Origin: Streptomyces regalis
Lineage (GTDB): Bacteria > Actinomycetota > Actinomycetes > Streptomycetales > Streptomycetaceae
Reading direction: 5' to 3'
Length of the DNA: 64,000 bases
Assembly: GCF_001509475.1 (NCBI RefSeq)
Contig: NZ_LLZG01000301.1
Location: forward strand, 8,508-72,507
Below, one piece after another: positions 24,044 to 39,190 of this stretch (the first letter of the stretch is position 1; every line of letters begins with the position of its first letter). Position numbers and translations under genes: made by a program. The notes beneath the pieces are model-generated. The model saw only the letters and a program-made list of their open reading frames with translations, made no database searches and was not told the origin of the DNA.

Positions 24044-26147
24044 GACTCCGCCTCGAACTCGGAGAGGAGGGCGTCCAGGGCGCCGTCCGCATCCCCGTTC
24101 TGCTTCAACTCGCAGATGCTCACCGTCATGTCTTTCAGTGTGATCGGTTCGAGGAACAGCTGGATCGGCACGTCGATGCCCCACTCGTCGCGGAGCCTTC
24201 CGGCGAGGTGAACGGCCGTCAGCGAGTCGCCGCCCGCCTCGAAGTACGTCTGCGCGAGATCGGCTGCACTGTTCAGATCCAGCGCCTCGATCACCAGCTC
24301 GCTCACCCTGCGCTCGAGCTCGGTCTCCGCGGCGGGCGCCGCGGCGTCGGGCGCCGCCGCCACCTGCGGCTCCTGCGCCGCCTGCGCCGTGGGCCTGAGC
24401 AGCGTCAGCGCGCCGTAGCTTTCGCCCGCGAACGGGTACGCCGGGAGCCGCACCCGCCGTACCTCGCCGTCGAGGGCCGGCCAGGTCACCTCCTCGCCCC
24501 TCAGCCAGGCCTCGCCGAGCGGGTCGGTCGGCGTGTCCCGGCGGCCGCCGGCCAGTGCCGTGAGCCTGTCGGCCGCCTCCCCTCGCGTGCCGGCCACGAC
24601 ATAGGCGCGTACGGGCATCCGGACCCGGCCCGTGCGCAGGGTGTGCGCGACATCGGCCAGGGACGGGGCGTCCGCCTCGCGCAGTCTCGTCGCCAACCGG
24701 TCGGCCACTGCGGCGAGTTGAGGCTCGGTCCGGGCCGACAGGGGCAGGACCAGCGGGTTCGCCGCGGTGTCCGTCGAGTGCGTCGCCGTACCCGCCTGCG
24801 ACGGCCGCTCGGGCGCCTCCTGCACCACCACATGCACATTCGTGCCGCCGATACCCACCGACGTCACGCCCGCCAGCCGGGGCAGGCCCGCACGGCTCGG
24901 CCACTCCTCGGCCTCGGTCACCAGCCGCAGCGGTGAGTCCCGCAGGGCGGCGAGCGGGCTCGTGACGTCCACCGTCGGTGCCAGCGTCGCGTGCTCCAGC
25001 ATCAGGATCGTCTTGATCAGCGCCGCCGCCCCGGCCGCCGCGTCCGCGTGCCCGATGTTCGACTTCACCGAGCCGAGGCCGATGCCCGCACCGCCGGCGA
25101 AGGCCGCGCTCGCCGCCTCCAGCTCGATCCGGTCCCCGAGCTCGGTGCCCGTCCCGTGCGCCTCCACGTACTGCGCCGCCGACGGCTCCAGGCCCGCCGC
25201 CGCCCACGCCTCCGTGATCGCCGCCGACTGCTGGTCCACCCCCGGAGCGGTGAAACCGACCTTGCCGGAACCGTCGTTGGTGACCGCCGTACCCCGGATC
25301 ACCGCGCGCACCGGGTCACCGTCGGCCAGCGCGTCCTGAAGCCGGCGCAGCACCAGCACGCCCACGCCGCTGCCGGGCACCGTGCCGGCCGCCTTCTCGT
25401 CGAAGGGGCGGCAGCGGCCGTCGGGGGAGAAGATCCCGCCCTGGTAGTGGACATAGCCCTGCTTGCGCACGCTGCCGATGGCCACACCGCCCGCGAGTGC
25501 CGTGTCGCACTCGCCGAGGAGGAGCGCCTGGACGGCCAGGTGGACCGCCGTCAGGGAGGTCGAGCAGGCCGTCTGGACCGTCATGCTGGGGCCCTCCAGG
25601 CCCAGCCGGTAGGAGATCCAGGGCGCCAGAAACTCACGGTCGGTGAGGATGCGGACCTGGAGGGCGCCGATCGAGGCCGCGAGCGCCGGGTCCGTGCCGG
25701 CGGCCAGCGCGTGTTCGGTCGGGCTGCCGCCGACGTACACGCCGGTGCGGGGCGGGCCCGCCGCGGCAGCGGCAGATGGTGCAGTCAGAGGGGCGTACCC
25801 CGCGTCTTCCAGGGCGGACCACGCCGTCTCCAGCAACACCCGGTGCTGCGGGTCCAGCGCCGCCGCCTCCGTGCGGCTGAAGCCGAAGAGGTCCGCCTCG
25901 AAGCGGTCGGCGTCCGTGAGGCGGCCCTGGGCGTAGACGTACGCGGGATTGCCGAGCTCCGCCGCGTCCGTGCCGTCGGCCAGCAGTTCCTTCTCGGTGA
26001 AGGTGGACAGGGAGCAGACGCCGTCGCGCAGGTTGGCCCAGTAGGACTCCAGGTCCCGCGCGCCGGGGAAGCGGCCGCTCATGCCCACGACGGCCACCGC
26101 GGATTCGAGATCCTGCGCCGGATCCTGCATCGGGACTTCCTCGGTCG

Positions 26148-26151
<4 letters not shown>
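24040..26151 (-). CDS. AT-less polyketide synthase module: KS-linker-ACP
   Basis: Start ATG 26151 overlaps the NRPS stop (ATGA), giving 703 residues. KS (about 18-440) is intact: Cys in VQTACSTSLTAV (about 192), His in VEAHGTGTELGD and KSNIGHADAAAG. After KS, a roughly 100-residue segment (LPLSARTEPQLAAVADRLAT to RRVRLPAYPFAGESY) corresponds to the KS-AT linker joined directly to the post-AT linker, with no acyltransferase between them, as in trans-AT synthases. A carrier domain (YFEAGGDSLTAVHL, Ser about 641) closes the chain. There are no KR, DH or ER domains, so the unit would add a beta-keto C2 extension. The malonyl donor enzyme is not in this window. Confidence 0.92.
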
Positions 26152-29457
<3,306 letters not shown>

Positions 29458-29468
<11 letters not shown>

Positions 29469-32400
29469 CTGCCTGTGCTCCGTCCCCCGTGCGATCCCTC
29501 GCCAGTACGTCCTCCACGGCCGCGGCGATCTCGCCGACCGGCCCCGGCGTGAGCACATCGCTGTGCTCGCAGTCCAGTTCGTGTACGTCCACCCCGGCCG
29601 AGCAGGCCTGCCACGCGGCGCTCTTCTCCTCGGTCGTCGCCTCCGAGGCGCGGCCGGCCGAGAAGAGGGTCACCCGCCCGTCGTACGGCGACGGCTGCCA
29701 GGCGCGGGCCAACTCGATGTACCGCTCCATGGCGTCGACCAGGGTGTCGAGGCGCTGTTCGTCGAGGCCGGCGAGGAGCGCGCTGTGCGCGTGGACGCGG
29801 GCGACGACCTCCGCCCTGTCCAGCGGGCCGGGTCCGGCCGCAACCCCGGGCAGCGCGTTGCGCAGCAGGTTGCTCAGCGCCACCTGCTCCACGACCGCCG
29901 GGTCCAGGGGCACCCGCGCCACGTCCGGCGGCTTCGGCATCGAGTCCAGGACGGCGACGAGCGCGACCTCCTCGCCCCCCGCGCGCAGCCGCACCGCCAG
30001 CTCATGGGCGAACGGTCCGCCGAAGGAGCGGCCCAGCAGCAGATACGGCCCGTGCGGCCGCACCGCCCGGATGCGCGGAACATAGCTCTCGGCCAACTCG
30101 CCCAAGGTCTGCGGCAGTTGCCCGCCGTGCAGCACCGGCGTCTGCAGCGCGTACACCGGCCGCCCGGGGGCGAGGTGCGGCAGCAGCGCCGCGTACCCCC
30201 AGCCGAGCCCCAGTCCCGGGTGGAGGCAGAACAGCGGGGGCAGGTCGCCCTCGCGGCGCAGAGTGAGCAGCGGGGCGTACGCGTCCTCGTCGTCGCCCTT
30301 GCCGGCCGGCCCCGCGGCCAGGCGCGCGGCGAGCGCGGCCGGCGTCGGCGCCTCGAACAGCGTGGCCGGCGACACCTGTGTCCCGAGTTCGGCGTGGATC
30401 CCTGCGGTCAGGCGCAGGGCGAGCAGCGAGTGGCCGCCGTGCGCGAAGAAGTCGGCGTCGGGGCCGACCGCCTCGACCCCGAGCACCTGAGCGAACAGCG
30501 CGCACAGCTGCTGCTCGCGCCCAGGCCGGGCGATCCGCCCGTGGCCCGGCCGCACTCGCTGCGGCTCGGGCTCCGGCAGCGCGGCCCGGTCGACCTTGCC
30601 GTGGGCGGTCAGCGGTACGGCGTCGAGGCCGGCCCACGCCGACGGCATCAGATGCGCCGGCAGCGTGCGCGCCGCATGCTCCCGTACGAGGCCCAGGTCG
30701 CCGCCCACGACATACGCGACGAGCCTCTTGCCGCCGTCCGGCCCCGGGCGCGCGGCGATCACGGCCCGCTCCACGCCCGGGCAGGCGGCCAGGGCGGCCT
30801 CCACCTCGCCGGGCTCGATCCGAAAGCCCCGGACCTTGAACTGGTCGTCGCTGCGGCCCAGGAACTCCAGCTCGCCACCCGGCCACCGGCGCACCAGATC
30901 GCCCGTGCGGTACATCCGGGCGCCGGGCGGCCCGTAGGGGTCGGCGACGAAACGCTCGGCGGTCCCGCCGGGGCGGTTCAGGTAACCGCGGGCCAGGCCT
31001 GCGCCGGCGATGTACAGCTCGCCCACCGTTCCGGCCGGTACGGGACGCAGGAGGTGGTCGAGGACGTAGGCGCGGGTGTGGTCGAGGGGGCGCCCGATGG
31101 GCACGGACGCGCCGACGTCACCGGTCACCCGGTGGGCCGTGGCGAACACCGTCGTCTCGGTGGGCCCGTAGCCGTTGACGACCTGTGTGCCGGGGCAGTG
31201 CTCGCGCACCCGCCGCACCGCCTCGGGCGCGAGGACGTCCCCGCCCGCCCACACCTCGCGCACGGTGCCGAGCGCCTCGGGCGCGATCTCCGCCACGGTG
31301 CGCAGGAGTTCGGCGGTGAGCCACAGGGCGGTGACGCGCGTTTCGGGCAGCAGCCTCTTGAGCAGGTCGGGGGTGACCGGGCCGGGCGGGGCGACCACGA
31401 CCGTGCCGCCGTTCAACAGGGGCACCCAGGTCTCGTAGGTCGCGGCGTCGAAGGTGTGCGGGCTGTGCAGGAGGACGCGCCGGTGTGCGCCGCCCGCGAA
31501 GCGGGTGTCGACGGCGAGCTCGACGACAGCCCGGTGCGGGGTGACGATGCCCTTGGGTTCGCCCGTCGAGCCGGAGGTGTACATCACGTAGGCGGCGGAC
31601 TCGGGGTGCACGGCCGTCGTCGTCGGCGGCGCTGCGGCGTCGGTTCCGTCAAGCCCCGATACGCCCAACGCCCGTATGCCATCCGGCAGTTGAACGTCGG
31701 CAGCCATAACCGCCACCCGTGCACCGGCCTGCTCCACCAGCACCGCCAGCCGCCCCGCCGGAGCCCCCGGATCCAGCGGCAGACAGCACGCGCCCGCCTT
31801 CAGCACCGCCAGCTGCGCGACGACCAGGGACACGGACCGGGCCAGCGGCAGCGCCACCGTGTCGCCGGGCCGCACCCCCGCCTCCCGCAGCCGCGCCGCC
31901 AGCCGGTCGGACGCCGCGTCGAGAGCGCCGTACATCAGCACCTCACCGTCCGCCTCGACGGCCGGCGCGTCCGGCGTACGGGCCACCTGCTCGGCGAAGC
32001 GCCCGGGGATGCTCAGCGTGCCGGGCACCGGGCGTACCGGCCCCTCGGCCAGGGCGAGCAGCTGTCGCCGCTCCTCCTGCGGGAGGACGTCGAGCCGGTC
32101 GGCCGGCGTGCCGTGCGCGGACGTCAGCGCCTCGAAGGCGCGCGCCAGGCGGGTGCCGACCGCGGCCGCGGAGATGCCCCGGCGGCAGCTGATCCGCAGC
32201 AGCATCCGTTCCCCGGCGACGACAGCGACCGTCACCGGGTAGTGCGTCGCGTCCCGCGTCTCGACCAGCTCGACGGCTGAAGCGGGCCCCTCGACGCGCG
32301 GGAAGTTCTCGAACGCCAGGACCGTGTCGAAGAGTTCGCCCGCTCCGGCCGCCCGCTGCACCTCCGACAGCCGTACATGGTGATACGGCGCCAGTCGCAG

Positions 32401-33363
32401 CTGCTCGCTCTGGACGCGGGCCAGCAGTTCGTCGACGCCCTCACCGGAGCGCAGCCGGATCCGCACCGGCAGCGTGTTGATGAACAGGCCCACCATCCGC
32501 TCGACACCGGGCAGATCGTGCGGCCGCCCGGAGACGACCGCGCCGAAGACCAGGTCCTCGGCACCGGTCAGCCGCGCCAGCACCAGGGCCCAGGCCGTCT
32601 GCGCCACGGTGTTCACGGTGACGCCCGCCTCCGCGGCACGCCGGGTGACCGCCGCCGTCAGCTCGGGCGTCAGCTCTACGTCGACGGTGTCCTCGGGCCC
32701 GTCCTGCGTGTCCGTCGCGTCCGGCCCGTCCGGCCCGTTCGAGGGCAGCAGCGAGGGCCGCGACAGCCCGCCCAGCGCCTCGCGCCAGGCGGCCTTGGCC
32801 CGCGCCTGGTCCTGGCCGTTCAGCCAGACCAGGTACTGCTTGAAGGGCACGGCCGGCGGCAGCGCGGCGGTGCCCGTCGTCAGCGCCTGAAGATCCTGCG
32901 CGAGCAACGGCAGCGACCAGCCGTCCAGCAGGATGTGATGGAGCGTCAGGAGCAGCTCGGCGCCCGCGTCGTGCCGGACCAGCGTGGCCCGCACCAGCGG
33001 GCGCCGGGCCAGGTCGAAGCGGCGGCCCCGGTCCTCGGCCATGAGGCGCGCGAACTCCGCCTCCGTCTCGTCCGGCGTGCGGCCCGTGCAGTCGGTCTCC
33101 GTCCACGGCACCTTCACCGAGCGCAGGATCACCTGCACCGGCCGGTCGACATGCTCGTGCCGAAAGCGCGCCCGCAGGTTCGGGTGCCGCTCCAGCAGCG
33201 CGGTCACCCCGGCCCGTACCGCCTCGGCCGTGATGCCGGAGGCGATCCGGAAGCGGGCCTGCACCAGATACGGGTCGGGGCGGTCCGGATCGCGCAGGGC
33301 ATGGAAGAGCAGGCCCTCCTGGGCCGGGGAGAGCGGCAGTACGTCCGCGATGCGACCGCCCAT
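29458..33363 (-). CDS. NRPS termination module C-A-T-TE
   Basis: A 1301-residue module; its ATG overlaps the preceding NRPS stop by 1 bp (TGATG). C domain: N-terminal [18 protein letters not shown] is typical of DCL domains that accept a D-residue, consistent with the epimerase ending the preceding protein; HHILLDGWS about residue 141. A domain: A3 [14 protein letters not shown] (about 591), A5 [13 protein letters not shown]10 [13 protein letters not shown]; hand-read pocket DAYWWGGVF plus K, similar to valine-type codes. [13 protein letters not shown] (about 973). [15 protein letters not shown] (about 1110), LDSMPKP, His in CEHSDVL (about 1268). TE probably releases the product although more module genes follow. 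Confidence 0.96.
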
Positions 33364-36300
33364 CAGTCATCCCCCTCTTCGTCCTCGTCGTCCCAGTCCT
33401 CGAACTCCAGGTCGTCCTCCAGCAGGGCGAGCTGGTCCGACGACAGGTCGACCAAGGGGAAGTCGGAGCCGGTGTGGCCGCCCGTGCCGTCCTGGCGGGC
33501 GTGCTCGACCAGCACCTCGATCGCCTCGCACCACAGCCGGGCCAGCTCCCTCACCTCGTCCTCGCCGAGCACCCCGCGCGCGTACGAGAACCCGGCGCTC
33601 AGACACAGCCGCCCGCCGCTCCCCTCCAGGACCAGCGCGTCCACCTCCACCGCATGGCCGAGCGGCAGCGCCTGCGCGGCCATGCCGAGGAGTTCGCCGT
33701 CGGCCGTGTCGCCGCCGGAGAACCGGCCCAGATAGTTGAAGCGCAGGTCAGGGACGGGCAGCGCGGCCAGCTTCGGGGCCGTGTCCGGGTTGAGGTGGCG
33801 TAGCAGACCCCAGCCGAGGCCACCCGACGGGACCGCCCGCAGCTGCTCCTTGACCTGCTTGAGCGCCTCACCGGCCGCGTCCCGCGCGGGCTGCCAGAAG
33901 TCAGGGCCGAGCGCGCCGCCCGCGTCCAGCCGGACCGGGTACTGGGTGGTGAACCAGCCGACGGTGCGGGAGATGTCGGCGGGCTCGGAGAGCGCCTCGC
34001 GGCCGTGGCCCTCCAGGTGGACCAGCAGGCCGGTGACCGCCGCAGGGGCCTCGCCCCGCCGCCGTACCGCCGCCGCGGCCAGCGCCGTCAGCAGCACGGC
34101 GTCCGGGCCGCAGTGGAAGGCCCCGGTCACCTCGGACAAGGCCGCCTCGGTGACCTCGGGCGTCAGCTCGACGGTGAGCACGGCACGGCTCGCGCCGACA
34201 CCCCGCCCGCCCGCGATCCGCGCGTCCGGGCCGCTCAGCATCCGCTCCCACCAGGCGCACTCCGTGCCGGCCGGCTCGGGCCCGACCGCCTCCCGCGCCA
34301 GCAGCCGCGCCCAGCGCGCGAAGGACGTGCCCGGGCTCTGCGGCAGCCGCTCCCCGGCCAGCCCGGCCGCCAGCTCGGGACCCAGCAGCCGCCAGGACAC
34401 CCCGTCCACCGCCAGGTGGTGCACCGTCAGCAACAGCAGCCCCGGCCGACCGGAGGCCGGGGCGAGCCAGGTGGCCCGCAGCATCTCCCCCTTCTCGGGG
34501 TGGAGCCGCACCGACGCCGCCCACTCCTCGGCCGCCGCCCGCGGATCGGCACCGACGGGCACCTCCACGCGCTCGACCGCCACGCCGGGGACGTCCTCGG
34601 GAACCTCCAGCTCCCCGTCCACCAGACGCATCCGCAACACACCGTGCCGCTCGACCAGCCCGCGCACCGCCGCTGCCAGACGTTCCGGGTCGACGTCCCG
34701 GGGAACCGGGAACACCATCGACTGCGTGAACGCGGCCGCGTCCCCGGCCTGTTCGCGCCACCACTGCATGACGGGCGTGAGCGGGAACCGCCCCGTGCCG
34801 GTGTCCTCAGCGGAGCCGGGGTCCGCCACCTCCCGTGCCGTCAGCGCGAGCGCGGCAGGCGTACGGGCCGTGAAGACGTCACGCGGCGCGATACCGAGCC
34901 CCGCCCCCGAGGCCCGCCCCGCGAGCTGGATCGCCATGATGCTGTCGCCGCCCAGCCGGAAGAAGTCGTCGTCGGCGCCGACCCTTTCGACGCCGAGCAC
35001 CTCCTCGAACAGGGCGCACAGGGTGACTTCGCGGACGCCCTCCGGGGCCCGCCCGGCACCGCCCGGCCTGCTTCCCGGCGCGGGCAGCGCGGCCCGGTCC
35101 AGCTTGCCGTGGGCCGTCAGCGGCAGCTCGTCCAGCACCACCACGTCGGCAGGCACCATGGCGGCGGGCAACCGCCCGGCGGCATACGTGAGCAGCGCGT
35201 CCGGAACCGGGACGCCCTCACCGCCACCCACGACGTACGCGACGAGCCGTGGCCTGCCCGGCTGCTCCTCCCGTACGACGACGACCGCCTGCCCGACCGA
35301 GGGATGCCCGGTGAGGACGGCCGCGATCTCGCCCGGCTCGATGCGCAGGCCGCGGATCTTCACCTGGTCGTCGGAGCGGCCCAGATACTCCAGCTGCCCG
35401 TCGTCCCGGCGGCGGGCCAGATCACCGGTGCGGTACATGCGCTCGCCGGGCGGCCCGTACGGGTCGGCGACGAACCGCTCGGCCGTCGCCCCCGCCCGCC
35501 CCAGATAGCCGTACGCCACTCCTGGCCCCGCCAGATAGAGCTCGCCGCACACCCCCGGCGGCACGGGCCGCAGCCGCCCGTCGAGGACGTACGCGCGCGT
35601 GCCCGGGAACGGGGCGCCGATGGGCGGCGCCGTGCCGTCGCCGGCCAGCGGGACGGAGATGGTGGCGCCGACGGTGAACTCGGTGGGCCCGTAGGCATTG
35701 TGGAACCGCCGCCCGCCGACGGCCCAGCGGTCCACCAGATCCGGCGGACACGCCTCCGCACCCACCGCCAGCGACCGCAGCTCGGGGTATTCCCCGGCCG
35801 GCACGGTCGCCAGCACCGAGGGCGGCACCAGCGCACAGCTGATCCTCCGCCCGGTCAGCACATCCGCGAGGTCCTGCCCGACGAGCGGGCCCTCCGGGGG
35901 TACGACCAGGGTGCCGCCGGACCAGAACGCCATGCACATCTCGCCCAGGGAGATGTCGAAGGCGGGCGAGCCGAGCTGAAGCACCCTGCTGTCCGCGTCG
36001 AGCGCCAGTGCTTCCACGAGGCCGCGCGCGAGGGCCGTCAGACCCGTGTGCGGGACGACCACGCCCTTGGGACGGCCGGTGGAGCCGGAGGTGTGAATGA
36101 CGTATGCGGGGGTCGCCGGGTTCGACAGCGCCCCATAGGGGCGCGGGGCTGCTGTCGATGTGCGGCTACCGCCGCGTGGGCGCGACCAGCCACGACGTTG
36201 CCGCAGACGATCAACGGCATCAAGCGGCACTTCCAGCGTCGCGCTCAGTACCAGTGTGGGGACGCCCGTGTCCGGCAGCACCCCGGGCTCGCCGACCACG

Positions 36301-38120
36301 AGCAGCACCGGCGCCACGTCGGCCAGCGCCAGTGAGATCCTCTCCGCCGGATAATCGGGGTCGATCGGCAGATATGCCGCACCGGTCCGCTGCACCGCCA
36401 GCAGCGCCGGCGCCATCGCGGCGGTGCGCCCCAGCGCGAGAGCCACCACTTCGCCGGGCCCCGCGCCGTGCTCGGCGAATACGGCGGCCAACTGGTCAAC
36501 CCGGTCCGTCAGTTCGGCGTAGGTCAGCGTCAGCGCCGTACCCTCCAGCGCGGGCGCGTCGGGCGTGCGGGCCGCCTGCCGGGCCACCAGGTCGGGGAGG
36601 GCCAGCGGCTCGGGGGCAGGCCCGCCGCAGCTGAGCTCCGCCAGTCGTCGCCGCTCGGCCTCGGGCACCAGGCCGACCTCGGCGAGCGGCACCTCGGGGT
36701 CGGCGGTGAAGCGCCGCAGCAGCTCCAGGTAGGCATCCGTCCAGTGCCGTACGGTGTCGGCGCCGAAGAGGGCCGTACGGATCTCGAAGCTGCCCTCCAT
36801 CGTGCCGTCGTCACCGTCACGGACGATGCCCACCAGGTCGTGCTCGCCCCCGGTGTGGATGCGCTCGGGCTCGCTGAACTCGCGCAGAGCGGCCACGCTC
36901 CGCTGCTGGGTGAGGTGCATGAAGACCCACTGGAACAGCGGGGAGCGGCCCGCGCTGCGGTCGGGCGCGACCGCTGAGACGATCCGGCCCACGGGCACGT
37001 CGGCGTTGGCCATCAGCTCGGGGAAGTCGGCGGTGAACCGGGCCAGTACGGCGGCGAAGGAGTCCTCGGGCCGGATCCGCCAGCGGGTCGGGATGGCGTT
37101 CATGACGTATCCGATGACCCGCTCCAGACCCTTGGCGGCCCGGTTGGCGGTCGGGGTGCCGAGCACCATGTCGTCGGCGCCGGTGAGGCGGTGCGCCAAG
37201 ACCGCGAAGGCGGCCATCAGGACGACGTAGACGGAGGCGCCGCGCTCCCGGGCCAGCGCCCGTACCGCCTGGGCGGTCGGGGCGTCGATACGGAAGGGGA
37301 CCTGGGCGATGCCGTCCCCGGTCCCCGCACGGGTGCCGGGCACGGTGAGCGGCGCGGGCGGCTCGGCCAGATAGCGGCGCCAGAAGTCCAGCCGCGACTC
37401 GAAGACCCCGGCCTCCTCCAACTCGCCCTGCCAGGAGGCGAAGTCGGCGTACTGGATGCGCGGCCGCGTCAGGGCCGGCGCGTTGCCGGTGCCGACCGCG
37501 TGATGGGCCTCGGCGAACTCGGCCTGCAGGACGTCGAAGGACCACCAGTCGGCGATGACGTGGTGCAGGCCCAGCATCAGTGTGGTCCGCGTCTCGTCGA
37601 CCGTGACGAGACGGGCCCGCATCAGCGGCCCCCCGCCCAGGTCGAAAGAGCGGCGCCGGAACATTTCGAAGGCATCGGCGATGGTCGTCCCGGTGCCGCG
37701 CAGATCCTCCCGCTCCAGGACGAAGCGGTCCTCGGGCGGGAAGGAGACGTGCAGCGCGCCCGGCTCACCGCCGATGCGTGCCCGCAGGATGTCGTGGTGG
37801 GACCGGACCAGCGTCAACGCCGTCTCCAGGCGGTCCCGGTCGACGGGCTGGTCGAAGTGGTAGGCGCTGCACAGGTTGAGCGCGGGCGTGCCGGGATACA
37901 GCGACTCGTACACCCACAGGTCCTCCTGCGCGGCGCTGAGCCGCACCGGCCCGTCCCCGTCCCGTCGCGGTACGACCGCCGGGATCAGGCCCAACTGCCC
38001 GGACTCCACGAGCCGGCGCATCAGCCGCACGCGCTGTTCCCCGCTGAGCGCGCTGAACCGCTCGGCCATCGAGGCACCGCTCGCCCTGGCCGCCCCCGTC
38101 ACCCCCGTCACCCCCGTCAC
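33363..38120 (-). CDS. NRPS module C-A-T-E, with a repeat inserted in the A domain
   Basis: I place the start at GTG 38120, overlapping the monooxygenase stop (GTGA), with AGGAGG 8 nt upstream; 1585 residues. C domain (about 50-490) has HHVIADWWS at residue about 187, where the usual HHxxxDG has Trp for Gly. A domain (about 520-1010): A3 [14 protein letters not shown] (about 671), A5 [13 protein letters not shown]10 [13 protein letters not shown]; hand-read pocket DIGLAGAVG plus [13 protein letters not shown] (about 1053). E (about 1105-1500): [34 protein letters not shown], all motifs present. An acidic tail ([18 protein letters not shown]) may dock the next protein. Residues of about 637-664 derive from repeat copy D. 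Confidence 0.95.
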   Translation of the reverse strand: MTGVTGVTGAARASGASMAERFSALSGEQRVRLMRRLVESGQLGLIPAVVPRRDGDGPVRLSAAQEDLWVYESLYPGTPALNLCSAYHFDQPVDRDRLETALTLVRSHHDILRARIGGEPGALHVSFPPEDRFVLEREDLRGTGTTIADAFEMFRRRSFDLGGGPLMRARLVTVDETRTTLMLGLHHVIADWWSFDVLQAEFAEAHHAVGTGNAPALTRPRIQYADFASWQGELEEAGVFESRLDFWRRYLAEPPAPLTVPGTRAGTGDGIAQVPFRIDAPTAQAVRALARERGASVYVVLMAAFAVLAHRLTGADDMVLGTPTANRAAKGLERVIGYVMNAIPTRWRIRPEDSFAAVLARFTADFPELMANADVPVGRIVSAVAPDRSAGRSPLFQWVFMHLTQQRSVAALREFSEPERIHTGGEHDLVGIVRDGDDGTMEGSFEIRTALFGADTVRHWTDAYLELLRRFTADPEVPLAEVGLVPEAERRRLAELSCGGPAPEPLALPDLVARQAARTPDAPALEGTALTLTYAELTDRVDQLAAVFAEHGAGPGEVVALALGRTAAMAPALLAVQRTGAAYLPIDPDYPAERISLALADVAPVLLVVGEPGVLPDTGVPTLVLSATLEVPLDAVDRLRQRRGWSRPRGGSRTSTAAPRPYGALSNPATPAYVIHTSGSTGRPKGVVVPHTGLTALARGLVEALALDADSRVLQLGSPAFDISLGEMCMAFWSGGTLVVPPEGPLVGQDLADVLTGRRISCALVPPSVLATVPAGEYPELRSLAVGAEACPPDLVDRWAVGGRRFHNAYGPTEFTVGATISVPLAGDGTAPPIGAPFPGTRAYVLDGRLRPVPPGVCGELYLAGPGVAYGYLGRAGATAERFVADPYGPPGERMYRTGDLARRRDDGQLEYLGRSDDQVKIRGLRIEPGEIAAVLTGHPSVGQAVVVVREEQPGRPRLVAYVVGGGEGVPVPDALLTYAAGRLPAAMVPADVVVLDELPLTAHGKLDRAALPAPGSRPGGAGRAPEGVREVTLCALFEEVLGVERVGADDDFFRLGGDSIMAIQLAGRASGAGLGIAPRDVFTARTPAALALTAREVADPGSAEDTGTGRFPLTPVMQWWREQAGDAAAFTQSMVFPVPRDVDPERLAAAVRGLVERHGVLRMRLVDGELEVPEDVPGVAVERVEVPVGADPRAAAEEWAASVRLHPEKGEMLRATWLAPASGRPGLLLLTVHHLAVDGVSWRLLGPELAAGLAGERLPQSPGTSFARWARLLAREAVGPEPAGTECAWWERMLSGPDARIAGGRGVGASRAVLTVELTPEVTEAALSEVTGAFHCGPDAVLLTALAAAAVRRRGEAPAAVTGLLVHLEGHGREALSEPADISRTVGWFTTQYPVRLDAGGALGPDFWQPARDAAGEALKQVKEQLRAVPSGGLGWGLLRHLNPDTAPKLAALPVPDLRFNYLGRFSGGDTADGELLGMAAQALPLGHAVEVDALVLEGSGGRLCLSAGFSYARGVLGEDEVRELARLWCEAIEVLVEHARQDGTGGHTGSDFPLVDLSSDQLALLEDDLEFEDWDDEDEEGDD
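36127..36210. repeat. Dispersed genomic repeat, copy D, in frame inside an adenylation domain
   Basis: About 84 bp: AGCGCCCCATAGGGGCGCGG, then GGCTGCTGTCGATGTGCGGC, then TACCGCCGCGTGGGCGCGAC, then CAGCCACGACGTTGCCGCAG. It is near-identical to the reverse complement of copy C. In the NRPS reading direction it encodes [20 protein letters not shown] just ahead of A3 and causes no stop or frameshift. Confidence 0.88.
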
Positions 38121-39190
38121 GCCACTTCCTCCTGGAGCTCGGCCAGCCGGTGCAGCCCGGCCAGCACCTCGTCGCGGCCGAGCCCGAAGTCCACGAAGCA
38201 GGCGACCTCGTCGCAGCCCAGCTCGCGCAGATCGGCGAGCATCTTCCGGCAGGTCTCGGCGGAGCCGAGCAGGCTGCCCCAGGTCAGATAGCGGTGGAAG
38301 GCGAACTCGGCGAGCAGCGCGGTCTGTTCCTCGGTGAGCTCCGCCGTCGCCTTGTCGGCGGTGCGGTTGGCCGTGGTCTGCCGTACGTACGAGCGCAGAT
38401 ACCTCGTCAGCGGTAGCGCGGTCAGGCGCCGCGCCTCCTCGTCGTCCGCGCCGATGAACGTGTGCGCCATCAGCGTCACCCGGCCGTGCGCGTCGGTGCC
38501 GCCCTGGTCGGGCGCGGCGGCGCAGGCGGCCCGATAGCGGGCGATCTTCTCGGCCAGCTCCTCCCGGCTCTGCCCGACGGTCGCCCCGAGGACCCCGGTG
38601 CGCAGGCTTCCGGCGGCCTCCCAGGTCGCGGGGTTGCCGGAGCTGGTGAGCCACAGGGGGAGGGTGTTCTGCACGGGCCTCGGCTGCGGCAGGACGGCGA
38701 CCGAGGCGCCGGTGCCGTCGGTGAACTCGGCCGCCTCGCCCGCCCACAGCCTCCGCAGCAGCGGGATGTCCCGCAGGGTCTGCTCGCGGCGGCCCTCGTA
38801 GTGGTCCGGGGCCAGGACGAAGTCGGCGGAGTGCCAGCCCGTGGCCGCGGACAGCCCGATCCGGCCGTGCGAGAGGTTGTCGACGACGGCCCAGTCCTCC
38901 GCGATCCGCAGCGGATGGTGCAGCGGCAGGATCACGCTGCCCGCCCGGATGTTGATCCGCTCGGTGGCCACCGCGAGCGCCGCGCTGAGCACCGGCGGGC
39001 TGGGGAAGACCTGCCCCACCTGCTGGAAGTGCCGCTCGGGCGTCCAGATCGCGTGGAAGCCGAGCCGGTCCGCGGTACGGGCGACGGTGAGGATGTCGTC
39101 GTAGGCCTCGCTGTGCCGCGGCGCGTCGCCCCCGGCGGTGGTGTCGGTGGCGGGCGTGTCGGCGCCGAAGAACATCACGCTCAGGTCCAT
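38117..39190 (-). CDS. Luciferase-like flavin-dependent monooxygenase (MupA/Atu3671, secondary-metabolite type)
   Basis: A 357-residue TIM-barrel LLM protein; ATG 39190 has AGGAGG 5 nt upstream and overlaps the end of the A-T-C-T NRPS by 10 bp. Family signatures: [80 protein letters not shown] and [19 protein letters not shown]. This subfamily is usually an embedded domain of NRPS/PKS megasynthases and probably oxidises a carrier-bound intermediate. Here it is a free enzyme between two NRPS genes, coupled to both. The exact reaction is unknown. Confidence 0.93.
   Translation of the reverse strand: MDLSVMFFGADTPATDTTAGGDAPRHSEAYDDILTVARTADRLGFHAIWTPERHFQQVGQVFPSPPVLSAALAVATERINIRAGSVILPLHHPLRIAEDWAVVDNLSHGRIGLSAATGWHSADFVLAPDHYEGRREQTLRDIPLLRRLWAGEAAEFTDGTGASVAVLPQPRPVQNTLPLWLTSSGNPATWEAAGSLRTGVLGATVGQSREELAEKIARYRAACAAAPDQGGTDAHGRVTLMAHTFIGADDEEARRLTALPLTRYLRSYVRQTTANRTADKATAELTEEQTALLAEFAFHRYLTWGSLLGSAETCRKMLADLRELGCDEVACFVDFGLGRDEVLAGLHRLAELQEEVA

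Noticed and set aside
24400..24800. Degraded acyltransferase domain in the PKS
   Set aside because: No GHSxGE or other AT motif, and the remaining length (about 100 residues) fits joined linkers only.
38117..39190. F420-dependent reductase of the statine-forming type
   Set aside because: The motifs ([31 protein letters not shown]) match the secondary-metabolite luciferase-like monooxygenase subfamily rather than F420-dependent reductases.
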